A DNA stretch of 64,000 nucleotides, from positions 61,858,329 through 61,922,328 of the forward strand of contig OX457027.1 in the NCBI GenBank assembly GCA_949752745.1. Direction: 5' to 3'. This stretch comes from Protula sp. h YS-2021 (taxonomy: Eukaryota > Annelida > Polychaeta > Sabellida > Serpulidae). Position 1 is the stretch's first letter, and each line of letters opens with the position of its first letter. The translations under genes and the position numbers were made by a program. The notes beneath the pieces were generated by a model. That model saw only the letters and a list, made by a program, of their open reading frames with translations, searched no databases and was not told the origin of the DNA. Positions 52,135 through 62,661 of the stretch are shown in pieces.

Positions 52135-52741
52135 GCCCCCAACCGGGCGACCCCGGGGGGTCTATAGGATTGCCGTCTGTCAGTTCGCCCGTCTGTCTGT
52201 CCGTGTGTCACACTTTGGATGCTGTTTTGTTTCCACGCGAGTTCTCCGAAACTATTCACCCTAGGCATCTGCAACCTTGCACAGTGAATCTATATACACT
52301 GAAGTTGTGCACGTGGTGTTATTTTTCAAATCGGTAAAAAATTGCCAAAATGGCGACTTGTCAAAAATTGCCATTTTTTAGATAAATGTAATGTAAGAAT
52401 TGGGTGGTTTCCACGCGAGTTCTCCGAAACTACTTACCCCAGGCATATGTAACCTTGTACAGTGAAAATATATATACTGAAGTTGTGCAACGTCGTGTTA
52501 TTTTTCAAATCGGCAAAAAAAAATGGCCAAAATGGCGACTTGTCAAAAGTTGATTTTTTTTAGATAACTTCAATGTAAGATTTTGGTGCTTTCCACGCGA
52601 GTTCTCCGAAACTATTTATCCTAGGCATATACTACCTTGCACAATGAACATCTATATATATTTAAGTTGTGCAACGTCGGATTATTTTTTTAAATTGGTC
52701 AAAAATGCCAAAATGGCGACTTGTTGTGTCCGGTTGGGGCC
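52135..52741. mobile_element. Non-autonomous element with three ~180-bp units
   Basis: The left end GCCCCCAACCGG (52135-52146) matches right-end CCGGTTGGGGCC (52730-52741) in reverse complement with one missing base. Inside the left end lie a G/C palindrome and a 'gtctgtctgtccgtg' tract. Three units start 'ttccacgcgagttctccgaa' near 52231, 52409 and 52591 (periods 178 and 182). Each also contains 'caaaatggcgacttgt'. It is downstream of the kinesin gene. Confidence 0.75.
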
Positions 52742-52752
52742 TGCGCCTTCGA

Positions 52753-53030
52753 CGATAGTTTTTTTTTTTTTTTTTTTTAGTTTTTATTTTGCTGTTTCTA
52801 TGATCTGACCATGGCAAACGTTATAAGGAAAATTTTGATAGGGAAAAATAACCTGCTTTTGCTTTACTGATCTGGGATTTAAGTGTCTGTGTGATAAAAG
52901 GATGTATGGTAATCCTATCTCTTGTTTAGCCTTTTTTAGATTGAAAAGCAAAAAAAAAAAAAAACAAAAAACAAAAAACAAAAAAAAAAAAAAAGAAAAA
53001 AAAAAAAAAAGAAAAGAACTATCGACTGCC
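52753..53030. repeat. Poly-T/poly-A inverted-repeat segment
   Basis: 'cgatag' followed by a T run (52753-52779) is mirrored by an A-rich run ending 'gaactatcg' (about 52948-53030). The arms are mainly homopolymer, and between them lies about 170 bp of unremarkable sequence. Confidence 0.55.
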
Positions 53031-53766
53031 TGGTTCTGTTGATTTTCCGCTTATATCAATGGCTCGCAGGTGAATTACATGTCACGGGATTTTGTTTGTG
53101 TGTGCGTGTTTTATACGTGTACACTTAGGCAGACCAGAGAAATTGCAGGGTCGCGCAGCCGAGAAGCACCGTGAAGTGTCGTGTACTATTCGAGCTTATT
53201 CCGTCCAGTTTCACAAACTGTGATACTCACTTGCCATTGTTATTCTATGTTTGGTTCCTTGTGTAAAAGGTGCTAAGGCAGGAGAAGTGTTTAAAAGTTT
53301 TCAAATTATTATTAGCCTTTTCATGTTAATGGATTTTTTTTCTTAATTTGCAGTAGTTTTTATTTTTGTGTAGGTTTAATCGTTGTTTTGTCGTTATTTT
53401 GAAAAAAGCAATGTTATTCCTGTTACTTTTTACGCCAGAAATAAATTATGCGAGAGAAATGTGAATCTTTCTTTTTTGTTAAAAAAAAAAAACAAAACAA
53501 AAAAACAAAAACAACGAACACGTAATGACAGCATCTATCATTATATTTATTATCGTTTTTATCACTTCTGAATTTTATGGATCTACTTCTGGTGAGATAC
53601 CTGCCCCGGACCCTTATCCTGGTTAAACTCGGCTTTCACCCCCCCCCCCCCCACTCTTTCCTCTAAATTAACCTGTACTAAGTACTATTTATGCAGTCTG
53701 CCATGGCTACAAAGTTGGCACATTAGTATGCATAAATGAATCAGACTTCTTTGTTTCTTTGTATAT

Positions 53767-56700
53767 TTAATCATCGAAACACTGCGAAAGATCTCCAAAG
53801 CCATGCATTAGCTTTTCGTCATATTCTGTCTCTTGACTACAGCTCTTATCGCCCACACCCTTCGTCTGTGATGTCACTTTATTTATAGCGTCATCCGTAA
53901 AATCCTGAGGTATGTACAACAAATTTGGGTTTCTGTCAGCATTAGTACAACTTTCCCGTGAGCTTAAATTTGACATCACTTTCCGAAAAGCCATGCAATG
54001 GAGATGTTCCTCTTTCTCGTAGCGAAAGCGCTTGAAGCCAATCGATTCTATGGCTATTTTCCAACTTTTCACCATCAGGGCGTTTTTATTTTGGTGGTGC
54101 GAATCGGGTGTGATAATGACCAGCAAACCATTGCACATCAACAGCTCGTGGGCTTTTTCACAGCACCGCCATCTTTGTAGCGGCGAGGGAAAATATTCCA
54201 ATAACAGAGAGAAGATAACTACGTGAAATGCGTTCCTGGGTAGTCTGTCTATGGAGCCGGGGAGATTTGTTCTCAGCTCTTCAAATGCCGATTGACTCGG
54301 TATGGCTGCGGTGTCGGTTTTCATCTTCAAGAAATCGCAGCAATGTACGGCCTGAGAAAAAAAATTTCAAAGTAAACAGGAATATTTTTACATTTATTTC
54401 TATTTTTGTATCCTAATTATGGCACCCAATTTTTTAAAATCTTTTTAATATCAACTAACACTGATGGTAAAACAAAACAAAGACTGCTCCAGGGAGCTGT
54501 GCCCAGCTGTGCACAAGCATAACTTTTTTTATCGTTTTTTTCTTTTGTTTTTTTTTTGTTAAGGCGCTGGTCAATCGACCGTTGGTCAATTGTCCGTTGG
54601 TCAAATGTCCGTTGATCAATCGACCGTTGGTCAATTGATATGGCACCCAATTTTTTTACAGTAAGTCACGTGACTCGGTTGAGACAGTCACTGTTGAGAC
54701 AGTGACATGTGTTACATCCGTCATGGTTCATACGTAGCTTTCCTATAGTGGTATAACTAGGGCCTGACTCACTGGTACAGCGGGAGAAATATCAATGCCA
54801 ATGGCCAGAAACTCCTCGAAATCCTGGAACGCATTATAGCAGCTGCCCACGTCCAAAAGACGGATCTTTTCCCGGAATGGAAGCCGGCTGGAATTCAAGA
54901 ATGACCGCTCAATTTGTAAAACGATGATATTTCAATATTTTTAGGCGTTGTTTGTATCTTTTTTGTTCTAACAAACTTTCAAGGAAGATACATAGAAAGA
55001 TACGTAAAGAGAAAACAAAACATCATAGCCATGTCGCATTTCTTTTTAGTTACTTAATCTGACTTGGATTCCAAAGTACTCTCCCAGTTTGTTTCAATAC
55101 CACAGCATTTTCAACCGAAAATAAAAAAGAACAGCATGGATGATTACTATTACTCTGTGTTGTTTATTGTTTCCGATGAATTTCATTTTTTAAAAATAAA
55201 TTTAGAGCATGACTTACACTGAAGTGTGGTCTTGTTTGCAATGAGCATACTCAAGAGCTAGTTCTGAGCAGCTTTCGGTTTTTACACTATTGCTATCCAC
55301 ATCTCCTGTAGAACCATCACAGTCACCAGTCTGGACAAGTATATCGTTGGTAGCTTCGTGTGACGTCATTCTGCAAGAATCCATGGCTCTATGCGGCTCT
55401 CTTTGCGCGATTTTAAACGTTTTTCCACCCTCTTGTGAGTTCTTCTGCGAATATTGCAAGCTTTTAGTTTCTTGTTCGCACGGAGCACCACTGTTACCTA
55501 CTTCGCAATCCCCAGGTCCAGTGGGTACACCAGTAATAGTTTCTACTCCAGGATTTTTTCTTTCTTGTGTTGAAATGCCATCGTTACCACCCGAGAGATT
55601 GGTTGCACGGGTGCGTTTCAGCCTTGCTCTTCCAGTTTCGAATTCCTCTCTCCGTTTTTCCTTGTCGAGAACCTTAAGGAGGCCGCCCTCGTAGAAATAT
55701 TTGAGGCATGTTTCTTTGCACCTGTTTTAATGCGTAAGTACAGGAGGAAAAAAGCATCACTTAAAGATAAACTAGAGGTGTATCCGATCGGAGAACGAAT
55801 GCCCCGCCTGGCGGATAGTCAGTGACATAATCTTAGTTTGAGGGATGTGATTCCTCCTTGAAGAAAGAATGAACAAGCACGGACTTAGTATCGAGCACCT
55901 AACTGCAGTAAAATTGCTCAAGTTCAAAGGCCAATTCCGACCGAATAAACGCCTCGCCGGACAAACGGACGACGTCCTGCACAACTTCAATATATTAGAA
56001 ACATTAGTCTATAAACAAATAAATCATCAAACAAATATGTAGAGTGAGGTGCGATCCACAAAACTCAGTACAAAAAACATCTAACTACAGTAAAATTGCC
56101 TTAGTTCAAACCACCAATTCCGACCGAATAAACGCCTCGTCGGACAAACGGACGACGTCCTGCACAACTTCAATATATTAGAAACATTAGTCTATAAACA
56201 AATAAATCATCAAACAAACATGTTGAGTGAGGTGCGATCCACAAAACTCAGTACATAAAGCATCTAACTACAGTAAAATTGCCTTAGTTCAAACCACCAA
56301 TTCCGACCGAATAAACGCCTCGTCGGACAAAACAACGACGTCCTGCACAACTTCAATATATTAGGAATAATATCCCAAAAACAAAAAAGTTGCCGGCCAA
56401 ATAGCTATGCTACAGTGCGATCCACAAAACTGGGTACCTAAAGCGTAACGTACACACACACAGACGGACGGACGCACAAGTCAAACACTATGACAAATGT
56501 CAGCGGGGCATAAAAAAACATTCTTGCCACAGTATTTTCTTGCAAATACCTTTACTCTCAAGTTCCAAAACATAAGTCACTGTGTCGAAATCACACCAGT
56601 ACTGAGAGCTGTTCGGTGAGGTGACAAGTTCGACCTTAATATGTTATATATTAAATCCCCGTTGGTAAACAGCCTCTGATTAGTTAACACCATTTTCTGT

Positions 56701-57378
56701 ATACTTCTAAATTTTACCATGAAATTAATATCTTCATATCAACAGGTTTTACTCTATTTTATTCTGTCAATATGAATAGTTTTGTGGTCACAGCTTTCAT
56801 TTTGCACAATAATTTCCATGACTAAAAGATTTGTCTATTTTAATTCTTCATCTCGCTTCAGCTTTAAAATAGACTGCAATTTGAAAGGCGTAAAGAGGCC
56901 TAAATTTGCGTTTACAAAATTTACCAATCAATGCGCGTTTTCGGGTGCTTCGTCCACACATCGTTAGCTAAATGGTACATAGCCTCAGCGTACTGTGATA
57001 ACAGTGCCTCATCCTGACAGTGCTCGGACCAGACCTTCTCAAAATCGCCGCCACCTGAAAACCAACTCCCTTTAAGCCTCATTAAGCGAAAAATGGTACA
57101 ACTACGGCAGCTCAGCCAATTAAGTGTGCCGGTTTAAACAAGACACGCATTTATTAAAAGGCGGTTAACAAGTAATCAGGCCAACAAACAATCCGTATAA
57201 TTTAAGAAGATTTATTGTACTATAGTGTCAGATTTCCTTCAAGTTCTCAGACCGGCATGCATTATTGCTCGTTACTCTCTAAAGTATACGTACACGTTCT
57301 GTATTTGTGCCTCAGGTTGGCATGGGCTCCCTTTATGATACCAGCCAAATTCTCGTGATACTCTTTGCTTGTTTCCAT
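53767..57378 (-). CDS. SAMTOR: SAMTOR, S-adenosylmethionine sensor upstream of mTORC1 (5 exons, ~472 aa)
   Basis: Also called BMT2 homologue or C7orf60. In human cells this class I methyltransferase-fold protein binds S-adenosylmethionine and links methionine supply to mTORC1 through GATOR1-KICSTOR. Exons: 57378-57294, 57054-56925, 55721-55218, 54887-54773 and 54351-53767; all joins keep frame. Residues 1-75 match the N-terminal region ([29 protein letters not shown]). The SAM pocket reads LLDVGSC (Gly254) and GIDI (Asp272), with the same 18-residue spacing as human Gly172/Asp190. The C-terminal part has [34 protein letters not shown] and [16 protein letters not shown], all typical. The protein is longer than the ~405-residue human form because exon 3 adds a hydrophilic, Ser/Thr-rich linker. 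The final 60 residues are acidic and poorly conserved, as is usual. Confidence 0.92.
54420..54657. repeat. Insert with 15-bp repeats, flanked by 17-bp direct repeats
   Basis: 'atggcacccaatttttt' occurs at 54420-54436 and again at 54641-54657. Between the copies, 54568-54638 is about five 15-bp units of 'gttggtcaattgtcc' type, preceded by poly-T and a G/C-containing segment. The flanking repeats could be a target-site duplication. It lies in a SAMTOR intron. Confidence 0.6.
55799..56511. mobile_element. Non-autonomous element with perfect 9-bp inverted ends and three ~182-bp units
   Basis: Ends ATGCCCCGC (55799-55807) and GCGGGGCAT (56503-56511) are perfect inverted repeats. The core has three units of 182-183 bp with 'agttcaaa' at 55921, 56103 and 56286, each followed by 'attccgaccgaataaacgcc' and 'gacgtcctgcacaacttc'. 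Just inside the right end is a 'acacacagacggacggacg' tract. Copies two and three are nearly identical. It lies in SAMTOR intron 2. Confidence 0.85.
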
Positions 57379-58752
57379 GACGTCATGAATAGAACTTTTC
57401 ACTCGGAAAAAATAGAAATATTTTCACTTAAACGCCGTGATGTTGCTGCATCGCCATCGCTTTCAAAAATATCCGATCTGTAAATATATATTTATCGAAA
57501 TCGGCAAGTTAGCTATACCACGTGATGCTATGCACTTCTTTGTGGATTGGCACCTTCGCAGATTTTCGAAGTACAAGTAATGCCCAAGCCAAAAAGTTCG
57601 AGTGAAAAGCTTTCATTGGTTGGCTTACTAACCACCAGGCCATGTTCATAAAACTTAATTGCACAGCTAATAGATCACGTTACCTGCGCCTGTAGCTTGC
57701 GTAACTTTTTGAAAGTTCATTGAAACATTTTATTTTTATATTAAAACAAATTCTTATAAAAACTGTTTGCGTACTTTAGCCAAATTAGCCGATTTCCTTT
57801 GTGTGGTGTCAGTTAACTGCACAGTTAACTTCTATAAATACCAGGGCAGAAAGTGAAACGGTTTTTACGGGCCACCGTCACTCCTGTTTCATCAGATCAG
57901 CGAGAACTCCACATGAATCGCAACTACGCTTGTTTACATTATCGAATCGCCTCGCTTTCTTTTGAGGCATAAAATCCACGGCCATCCTATTTTACAGGCA
58001 TGTTGAGACGCCTAATAAATTTCCATTCAGTTGGATCTAGAATCTAACTTTGCCATGTTTTGATCTTTTTTTTTTCTTTAGTGAAGTTCTGAAAACATGT
58101 GCCGTTTTCATGAAAAAATTTAACTTTACTGAGTCAAGTATTAAAGAATTTGGATTTTGTTTTACCAGACAGGAGCATCGGAAAGCATGCAACAAAAGAC
58201 TAAAAGGAAGAGATAACATCACAAAACTGCAAGTACAGAACAGCAAAACATTATATGCTTTCTTTTTCGCCTTTTATTATTTGTCTTTGTTCCTCAAGCA
58301 TTTTTACTTCACTTTACTTCAGTTTGATCAGAATTCCGATAGTAGTACATTGCACCGTAACATATTTAGATGTCTATTTTCTCACTATAATTTCAAAGCT
58401 CCCCCCCCCACCTCCCTCTCTCATCCCACCCCGTCCCACCTTTCTCCTCACAACCCAGTGATTGCAAACTCATCCCAGTGCCATAGTCGGCATCTTGTTC
58501 CTCTTTTTTCTTAATTATCCAGTCTAGACATAGATAAGTTTCTTAACATTTGAAAGATGTCACAAAACTCGATAACAATCAAACGAATCGAATTCCTAAT
58601 GAGTTTGAATTGAAATATATTTTCGTTTATAAAACATTGTATTCTTGCCAACAATTTTCATCCTTCAGTTTGAATCTACCAATGCTTAACAAAAGAAGAA
58701 AATTGCGAAAAAAATGCGACATTATCGATCTTTTTCACACAAAATGTTTCAA
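57379..58752. other. Spacer between SAMTOR and RNPC3
   Basis: It should contain the SAMTOR promoter and 5' UTR (near 57400-57900) and the RNPC3 3' UTR (next to 58752), both on the minus strand, but no TATA box or other clear signal is visible. Plus-strand frames near 58050-58514 have no family resemblance. A C-rich tract lies near 58400. Confidence 0.4.
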
Positions 58753-60243
58753 TCAAGATTTGGCCGGCTTTGTCTCAGCTTTCGCATCTTTCGGTTTCGA
58801 CGATCTCGCAAACTGGACAACCAACGGCTTGCCATTGAATTCAAAGCCATGCGTCTCACGGAGGGCCACTTCCGCCTTATCGGCCGAGAGCAGCGATACA
58901 AACGCCTGCCCTTTCATGCGACCCTCCTTCATTAAACGAATGTCAAACATGGTCCTCTCCAGCTCATTCTCCCAGTCTACATAGCGCCCGAAAATGTAGC
59001 GCAAGTCCCTCTCCGTCGTTTGTTTGGCAATGTTCTTGAGGTACAGCCGGCTGCTTGGCTCGCCCCGCTCATACCTTTTGAAGACATTCAGTTCACGCAT
59101 CGCTCTATCGGATATGCGACCGCGGCGGAGTTTCCGCGACGAGATGAATTCCGTGTCGCATTCCTCTTCCTCCTCCTCTCCCTCTTCCGTCTCTTTCTTT
59201 TGGACAGGTTCAATTTTGCCAAATCCACCTTCTTCACCCGCAGTTATATCTAACGCCTCGCCTGGTTCGTTCTTTGAAGGTGCTTCCGACTCTTCACCAA
59301 AAATATTCCGCTCACTCCCAACTAAATCCACTCCACTTGTTTGTTCTTCTGGTCCCGAGCCACTGACTTGCTTTATTTCTATTTTCTTTGCCATTTTAGC
59401 ACTCGGCTGTTCGAAAATATCATCCAGTTTTATACTGGATGTGGCTGGCTTAAGCGGTAATTGAGGTGTCGGTAGTTTTAGTTGCGGTCTTTTGCGACTT
59501 AAGCGTTCCTTTCGTTTTTGTTCTCGCCGGGCAATTTCTTGTTCACTGCGTTGTTTAGTGGCGGAATCGTCATCAGATTCTAATTCCGACTCCTCAGTAC
59601 TGCTTATAGCCATTTCAGCTTCGGTTATTTCCGGTTCCGGTGGTAAAGGTGGCGCGATAGTCTCAGGCAGGGGAGGCGCGGATGTCACTTCCCCAAAAGG
59701 CGCCGGCAAATTCATGCGATTCATCAGATGCAACACTTGTACATAAAACCTGGGTACTGACGCCAAAGTATTAGCGATATTTGTGAGAATATTGACAGAA
59801 GGGGGAGGGTAGGAATACCTGAGCTTAGGATTAACAGGATATGCTATATTCCATTTTTCTGATAAACTGTTTAGTTTTTCAGATACTTGCTTTACATGAG
59901 AATGATCAGGTCCCACGTGCGGGGCCGAGCTTTTGTTTTCAGCGTCATCTATTCTGGAATGAACTTTGGGTTTCTCAACATCAAAAATGTTACATTTCTT
60001 CGCGTATTGCACCGACAGGCGCTTTCCCAAAATGTCGAGCTGGTGGAGTCGCTTCAACGCAGCAGTGGCCTTTTCGTGGCTTTCATACTCCACAAACGCA
60101 GCGTATTTCAGCGGTCCCTTGCGATTGCACAGTTTCACATTTTGTGCCCCAAATTTCCTTAAAAGTTCCCGCTGATCGGCGTCGGAAAGTTGCTGTGGCA
60201 AGTGTTTGACGAGAAGGGTGTTTGGAAGTTTATCTTTTTCCAT
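58753..60243 (-). CDS. RNPC3: RNPC3, U11/U12 snRNP 65-kDa protein of the minor spliceosome (496 aa)
   Basis: It binds U12 snRNA through its C-terminal RRM and the U11-59K protein through its N-terminal part, bridging the U11/U12 di-snRNP that recognises U12-type introns in the nucleus. The whole protein is one open frame. RRM1 covers about residues 8-83 (LLVKHLP as RNP2, KYAAFVEY as RNP1). The middle is Pro-rich, then Glu/Ser-rich with basic stretches. The C-terminal RRM covers about 399-480, with RLYLKNI, KGQAFVSL and the extended insert DWENELERTMFDIRLMKEGR characteristic of this family. The human protein is 517 residues. I chose the ATG at 60243 because a splice acceptor (gttttgttttgcag) ends at 60257 just upstream; the longer in-frame start at 60378 would lie in that intron. 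The coding region has no intron. Confidence 0.93.
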   Translation of the reverse strand: MEKDKLPNTLLVKHLPQQLSDADQRELLRKFGAQNVKLCNRKGPLKYAAFVEYESHEKATAALKRLHQLDILGKRLSVQYAKKCNIFDVEKPKVHSRIDDAENKSSAPHVGPDHSHVKQVSEKLNSLSEKWNIAYPVNPKLRYSYPPPSVNILTNIANTLASVPRFYVQVLHLMNRMNLPAPFGEVTSAPPLPETIAPPLPPEPEITEAEMAISSTEESELESDDDSATKQRSEQEIARREQKRKERLSRKRPQLKLPTPQLPLKPATSSIKLDDIFEQPSAKMAKKIEIKQVSGSGPEEQTSGVDLVGSERNIFGEESEAPSKNEPGEALDITAGEEGGFGKIEPVQKKETEEGEEEEEECDTEFISSRKLRRGRISDRAMRELNVFKRYERGEPSSRLYLKNIAKQTTERDLRYIFGRYVDWENELERTMFDIRLMKEGRMKGQAFVSLLSADKAEVALRETHGFEFNGKPLVVQFARSSKPKDAKAETKPAKS

Positions 60244-60256
60244 AGTCAAATAGGCT

Positions 60257-60275
60257 CTGCAAAACAAAACAGAAG
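60257..60275 (-). promoter_or_regulatory. Splice acceptor in the RNPC3 5' UTR
   Basis: Minus strand reads a pyrimidine-rich tract, ttctgttttgttttgcag, ending at 60257, 14 bases before the ATG. It implies a 5' UTR intron and an upstream non-coding exon that I could not locate. Confidence 0.6.
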
Positions 60276-60879
60276 ATGCCAAATTCCAAATGCTATAAAT
60301 ATATTCCTGAATCTTCAAGGACACGGGAATTTTAACAAGCACCGCAATACTAATAGCTTGTGCTTGAAACTTTCTCAAATAAGTTTTAAGTTTTCTCTTT
60401 TCAGAATTAATTTAAGTAAGAAAACACATTTTTTAAATTCCAAAAATGATTTCCATGGGATCTTCTGCTTTACTTTGCAAAGGAAGTACAATAAAAATGA
60501 AACATCTGTTACTTTAAATAAGAAAATATCAAATAAAGTTTAGACACTGGTTTCAACTAAACATGGTCCTATAGACGATGTTAATTGATTCCAAATAGAC
60601 TAAGCGCTTTAAAGCTTCCCGATGCAATAGCTTTCTAGGCACCCCCACCCCTTTCTGGTCATAAAAATCGCCATCATTTTCAGCCCTTCGATAGAAGAAC
60701 AAGAAAGTCCAGGAAAAAACTGTGAACATCCCAAATCTAGTGAATCAAGTATAAATCGTTTTGTAATGTTGCCAAGAAGTTGTGGTAGCAGTTTAAAAAC
60801 CGGTTACTGAAACTTTTTCGAAGGCCGGCATTTGCCTCATTTCTGGTGGATGTCAGAAAAGCAAATTTCAAAGAAGCCA

Positions 60880-61930
60880 TAACGTTGGATTTCGCCTAAA
60901 AACGAAAGCAATCTAACTAAAATTATTTGTAGAGGAACTATTTTGAAAATCTTGATCTCTAAAACTTTCAAACGTTGACATGAAGCCAATATTTTTAGGT
61001 TTTAGAAAAACAAGTAATTCTTAAAGAACAAAATTTGAACAGCACTATTCTAAAATTTCGAATAAATCCAATCAAAATGCAGCACGCAACGCGTAGTGGA
61101 AAACTAAATCATTTACAATGCCACCAATTTGCCAATATTTGAAGAATTACCAAAAGAGTAATTTTTCGAAAGAGGACATAAGGAGCATTAATACAAAATT
61201 TAAAGAAATCCGATGCGAAATGTAGTAGAAGAAACATTATAAAAATCGTCTAAAAAATCAAAAGAGGCACCATTCGGTTACTTTTTTGGCGAATTGCCAA
61301 GAGACAACCCTCCACAAAACATTAGTAGAAAATTTGAAAGGACTGCCAAAAAAGTACCTTCTTCAGAGAGGACGGCCTGGTGAACACTTCGCAAAATTTT
61401 TAAGGCAATTCAAAATTGTAGAATAAGCATTTTGAGGCGCCATTGGATTATTATTTTGGCTTCAAATTTTTGGCGGATCGCCAAAACAAGTAACTTTCAA
61501 CAGAGAACCATCCACGGAACAATAATAACTGTGGGGGTAGAAATGCACCCCGCCCCCACGCCATCTGGCCAATTTTTGGCGAAGCGCCAAGAGTAATTTT
61601 TCAACAGAGAACCACGTGGCAAACATTCATACAAAACTGGAAAGGAACCCGTTCAAAATTATGGGGAAAAAAGCATTTTCTAAATTGGCTACCAAAATGT
61701 ACTTCAAAATGCCCCCATTAAGTCAATTTCTGGCGGATCGCCAAAAAGAGTAACTTTTCAAGAAAGGACCGTCTGAGTATTTATGCAAAATTTGAAGACA
61801 GTCCGATCAAATTTTTGGAGGAGCATTTTAAAAACTGGAAACCAAAACATTATTTATTCCCCCCCCCCTCCCCCCTTTGACCATTTTTGGCAAAAAAGAA
61901 GTAATTCTGAAAAGAGGTTAAGTAAAGGAA
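60880..61930. repeat. Diverged tandem repeat with a TTGGCGGATCGCCAA hairpin
   Basis: Six to eight diverged units of about 100-170 bp. Best-preserved parts are the palindromes 'ttggcgaattgccaa' (61289), 'ttggcggatcgccaa' (61487), 'ttggcgaagcgccaa' (61573) and 'ctggcggatcgccaa' (61726). Each is followed by 'gagtaa.ttttc..agagaacc' and 'acaaaattt.aa.g'. The region ends in a C-rich tract at 61859-61877. Confidence 0.65.
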
Positions 61931-61990
61931 CATTTTTCTGTAACTGAAAACAATTTTCATTTGCCAAATAGCGAAAAACTTGAGTACGTC

Positions 61991-62661
61991 TATCCCCCGT
62001 GGGCGATATGGTGTGTGTAAGATTGTTGCGTGTTGACTACGCAAAATTTAAAAGTGGAAGGAAAGGCAGACGTAGTGTCTAACATTTAAACGAATCAATC
62101 CATTAACCAGTAGGCGCGTGAGACTGTCGTAGGTACGCTAAGTACAGCGCCGATTTTGAAAAATCCTCCATTTTATCAATTTAAGTCCCATCCGGAAAAT
62201 TCTTGGTTATTGCTCTGCGAAAAGGTCCAGAGAAGCCGTGTACAAAATTTTAAACGAATCCATCTATTAATGTGGCCTGTAGGTGCGTGAGACTGCTCTA
62301 TATACGCTAAGCCCAGTGTCGATTTCAAAAGTCCGCTATGCCCATCCGGAAAATTCTTGGTCACTGCACTGCGGAAGTACAAAATGTGAAACGAATCCAT
62401 CCATTAATGTGGTCTGTAGGCGCGTGAGACTGCCGTATACACGCTATGTTCAGTAACGATTTTCAAAAGTTCGCCATTTTGTCATTTTTTCCGATCCGGA
62501 AAATTCTTTGTCACTGCACTGCGGAAGGGTCCACAGAAGCCGTGTACAAAATTTGAAACGAATCAATCCATTAATGTGGCCTGTACGCGCATGAGACTGA
62601 AGCATGACAGACGGACAGACCGAAAAGTTCAAAACTATATCCCTCCGTTGCGCGGGGGATA
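61991..62661. mobile_element. Non-autonomous element with perfect 9-bp inverted ends and four tandem units
   Basis: Ends TATCCCCCG (61991-61999) and CGGGGGATA (62653-62661) are perfect inverted repeats. Four units of about 140-175 bp contain 'gcgcgtgagactg' or a variant (near 62113, 62284, 62421 and 62586), plus 'catccggaaaattcttggt' and 'acgaatc.atccattaatg'. Just inside the right end is 'gacagacggacagaccg'. The plan is the same as that of the element at 55799-56511. Confidence 0.85.

Noticed and set aside
60244..60378. Longer in-frame start for RNPC3 (541 aa)
   Set aside because: The added 45 residues have no family match, and a pyrimidine-tract acceptor ends just before the conserved start.
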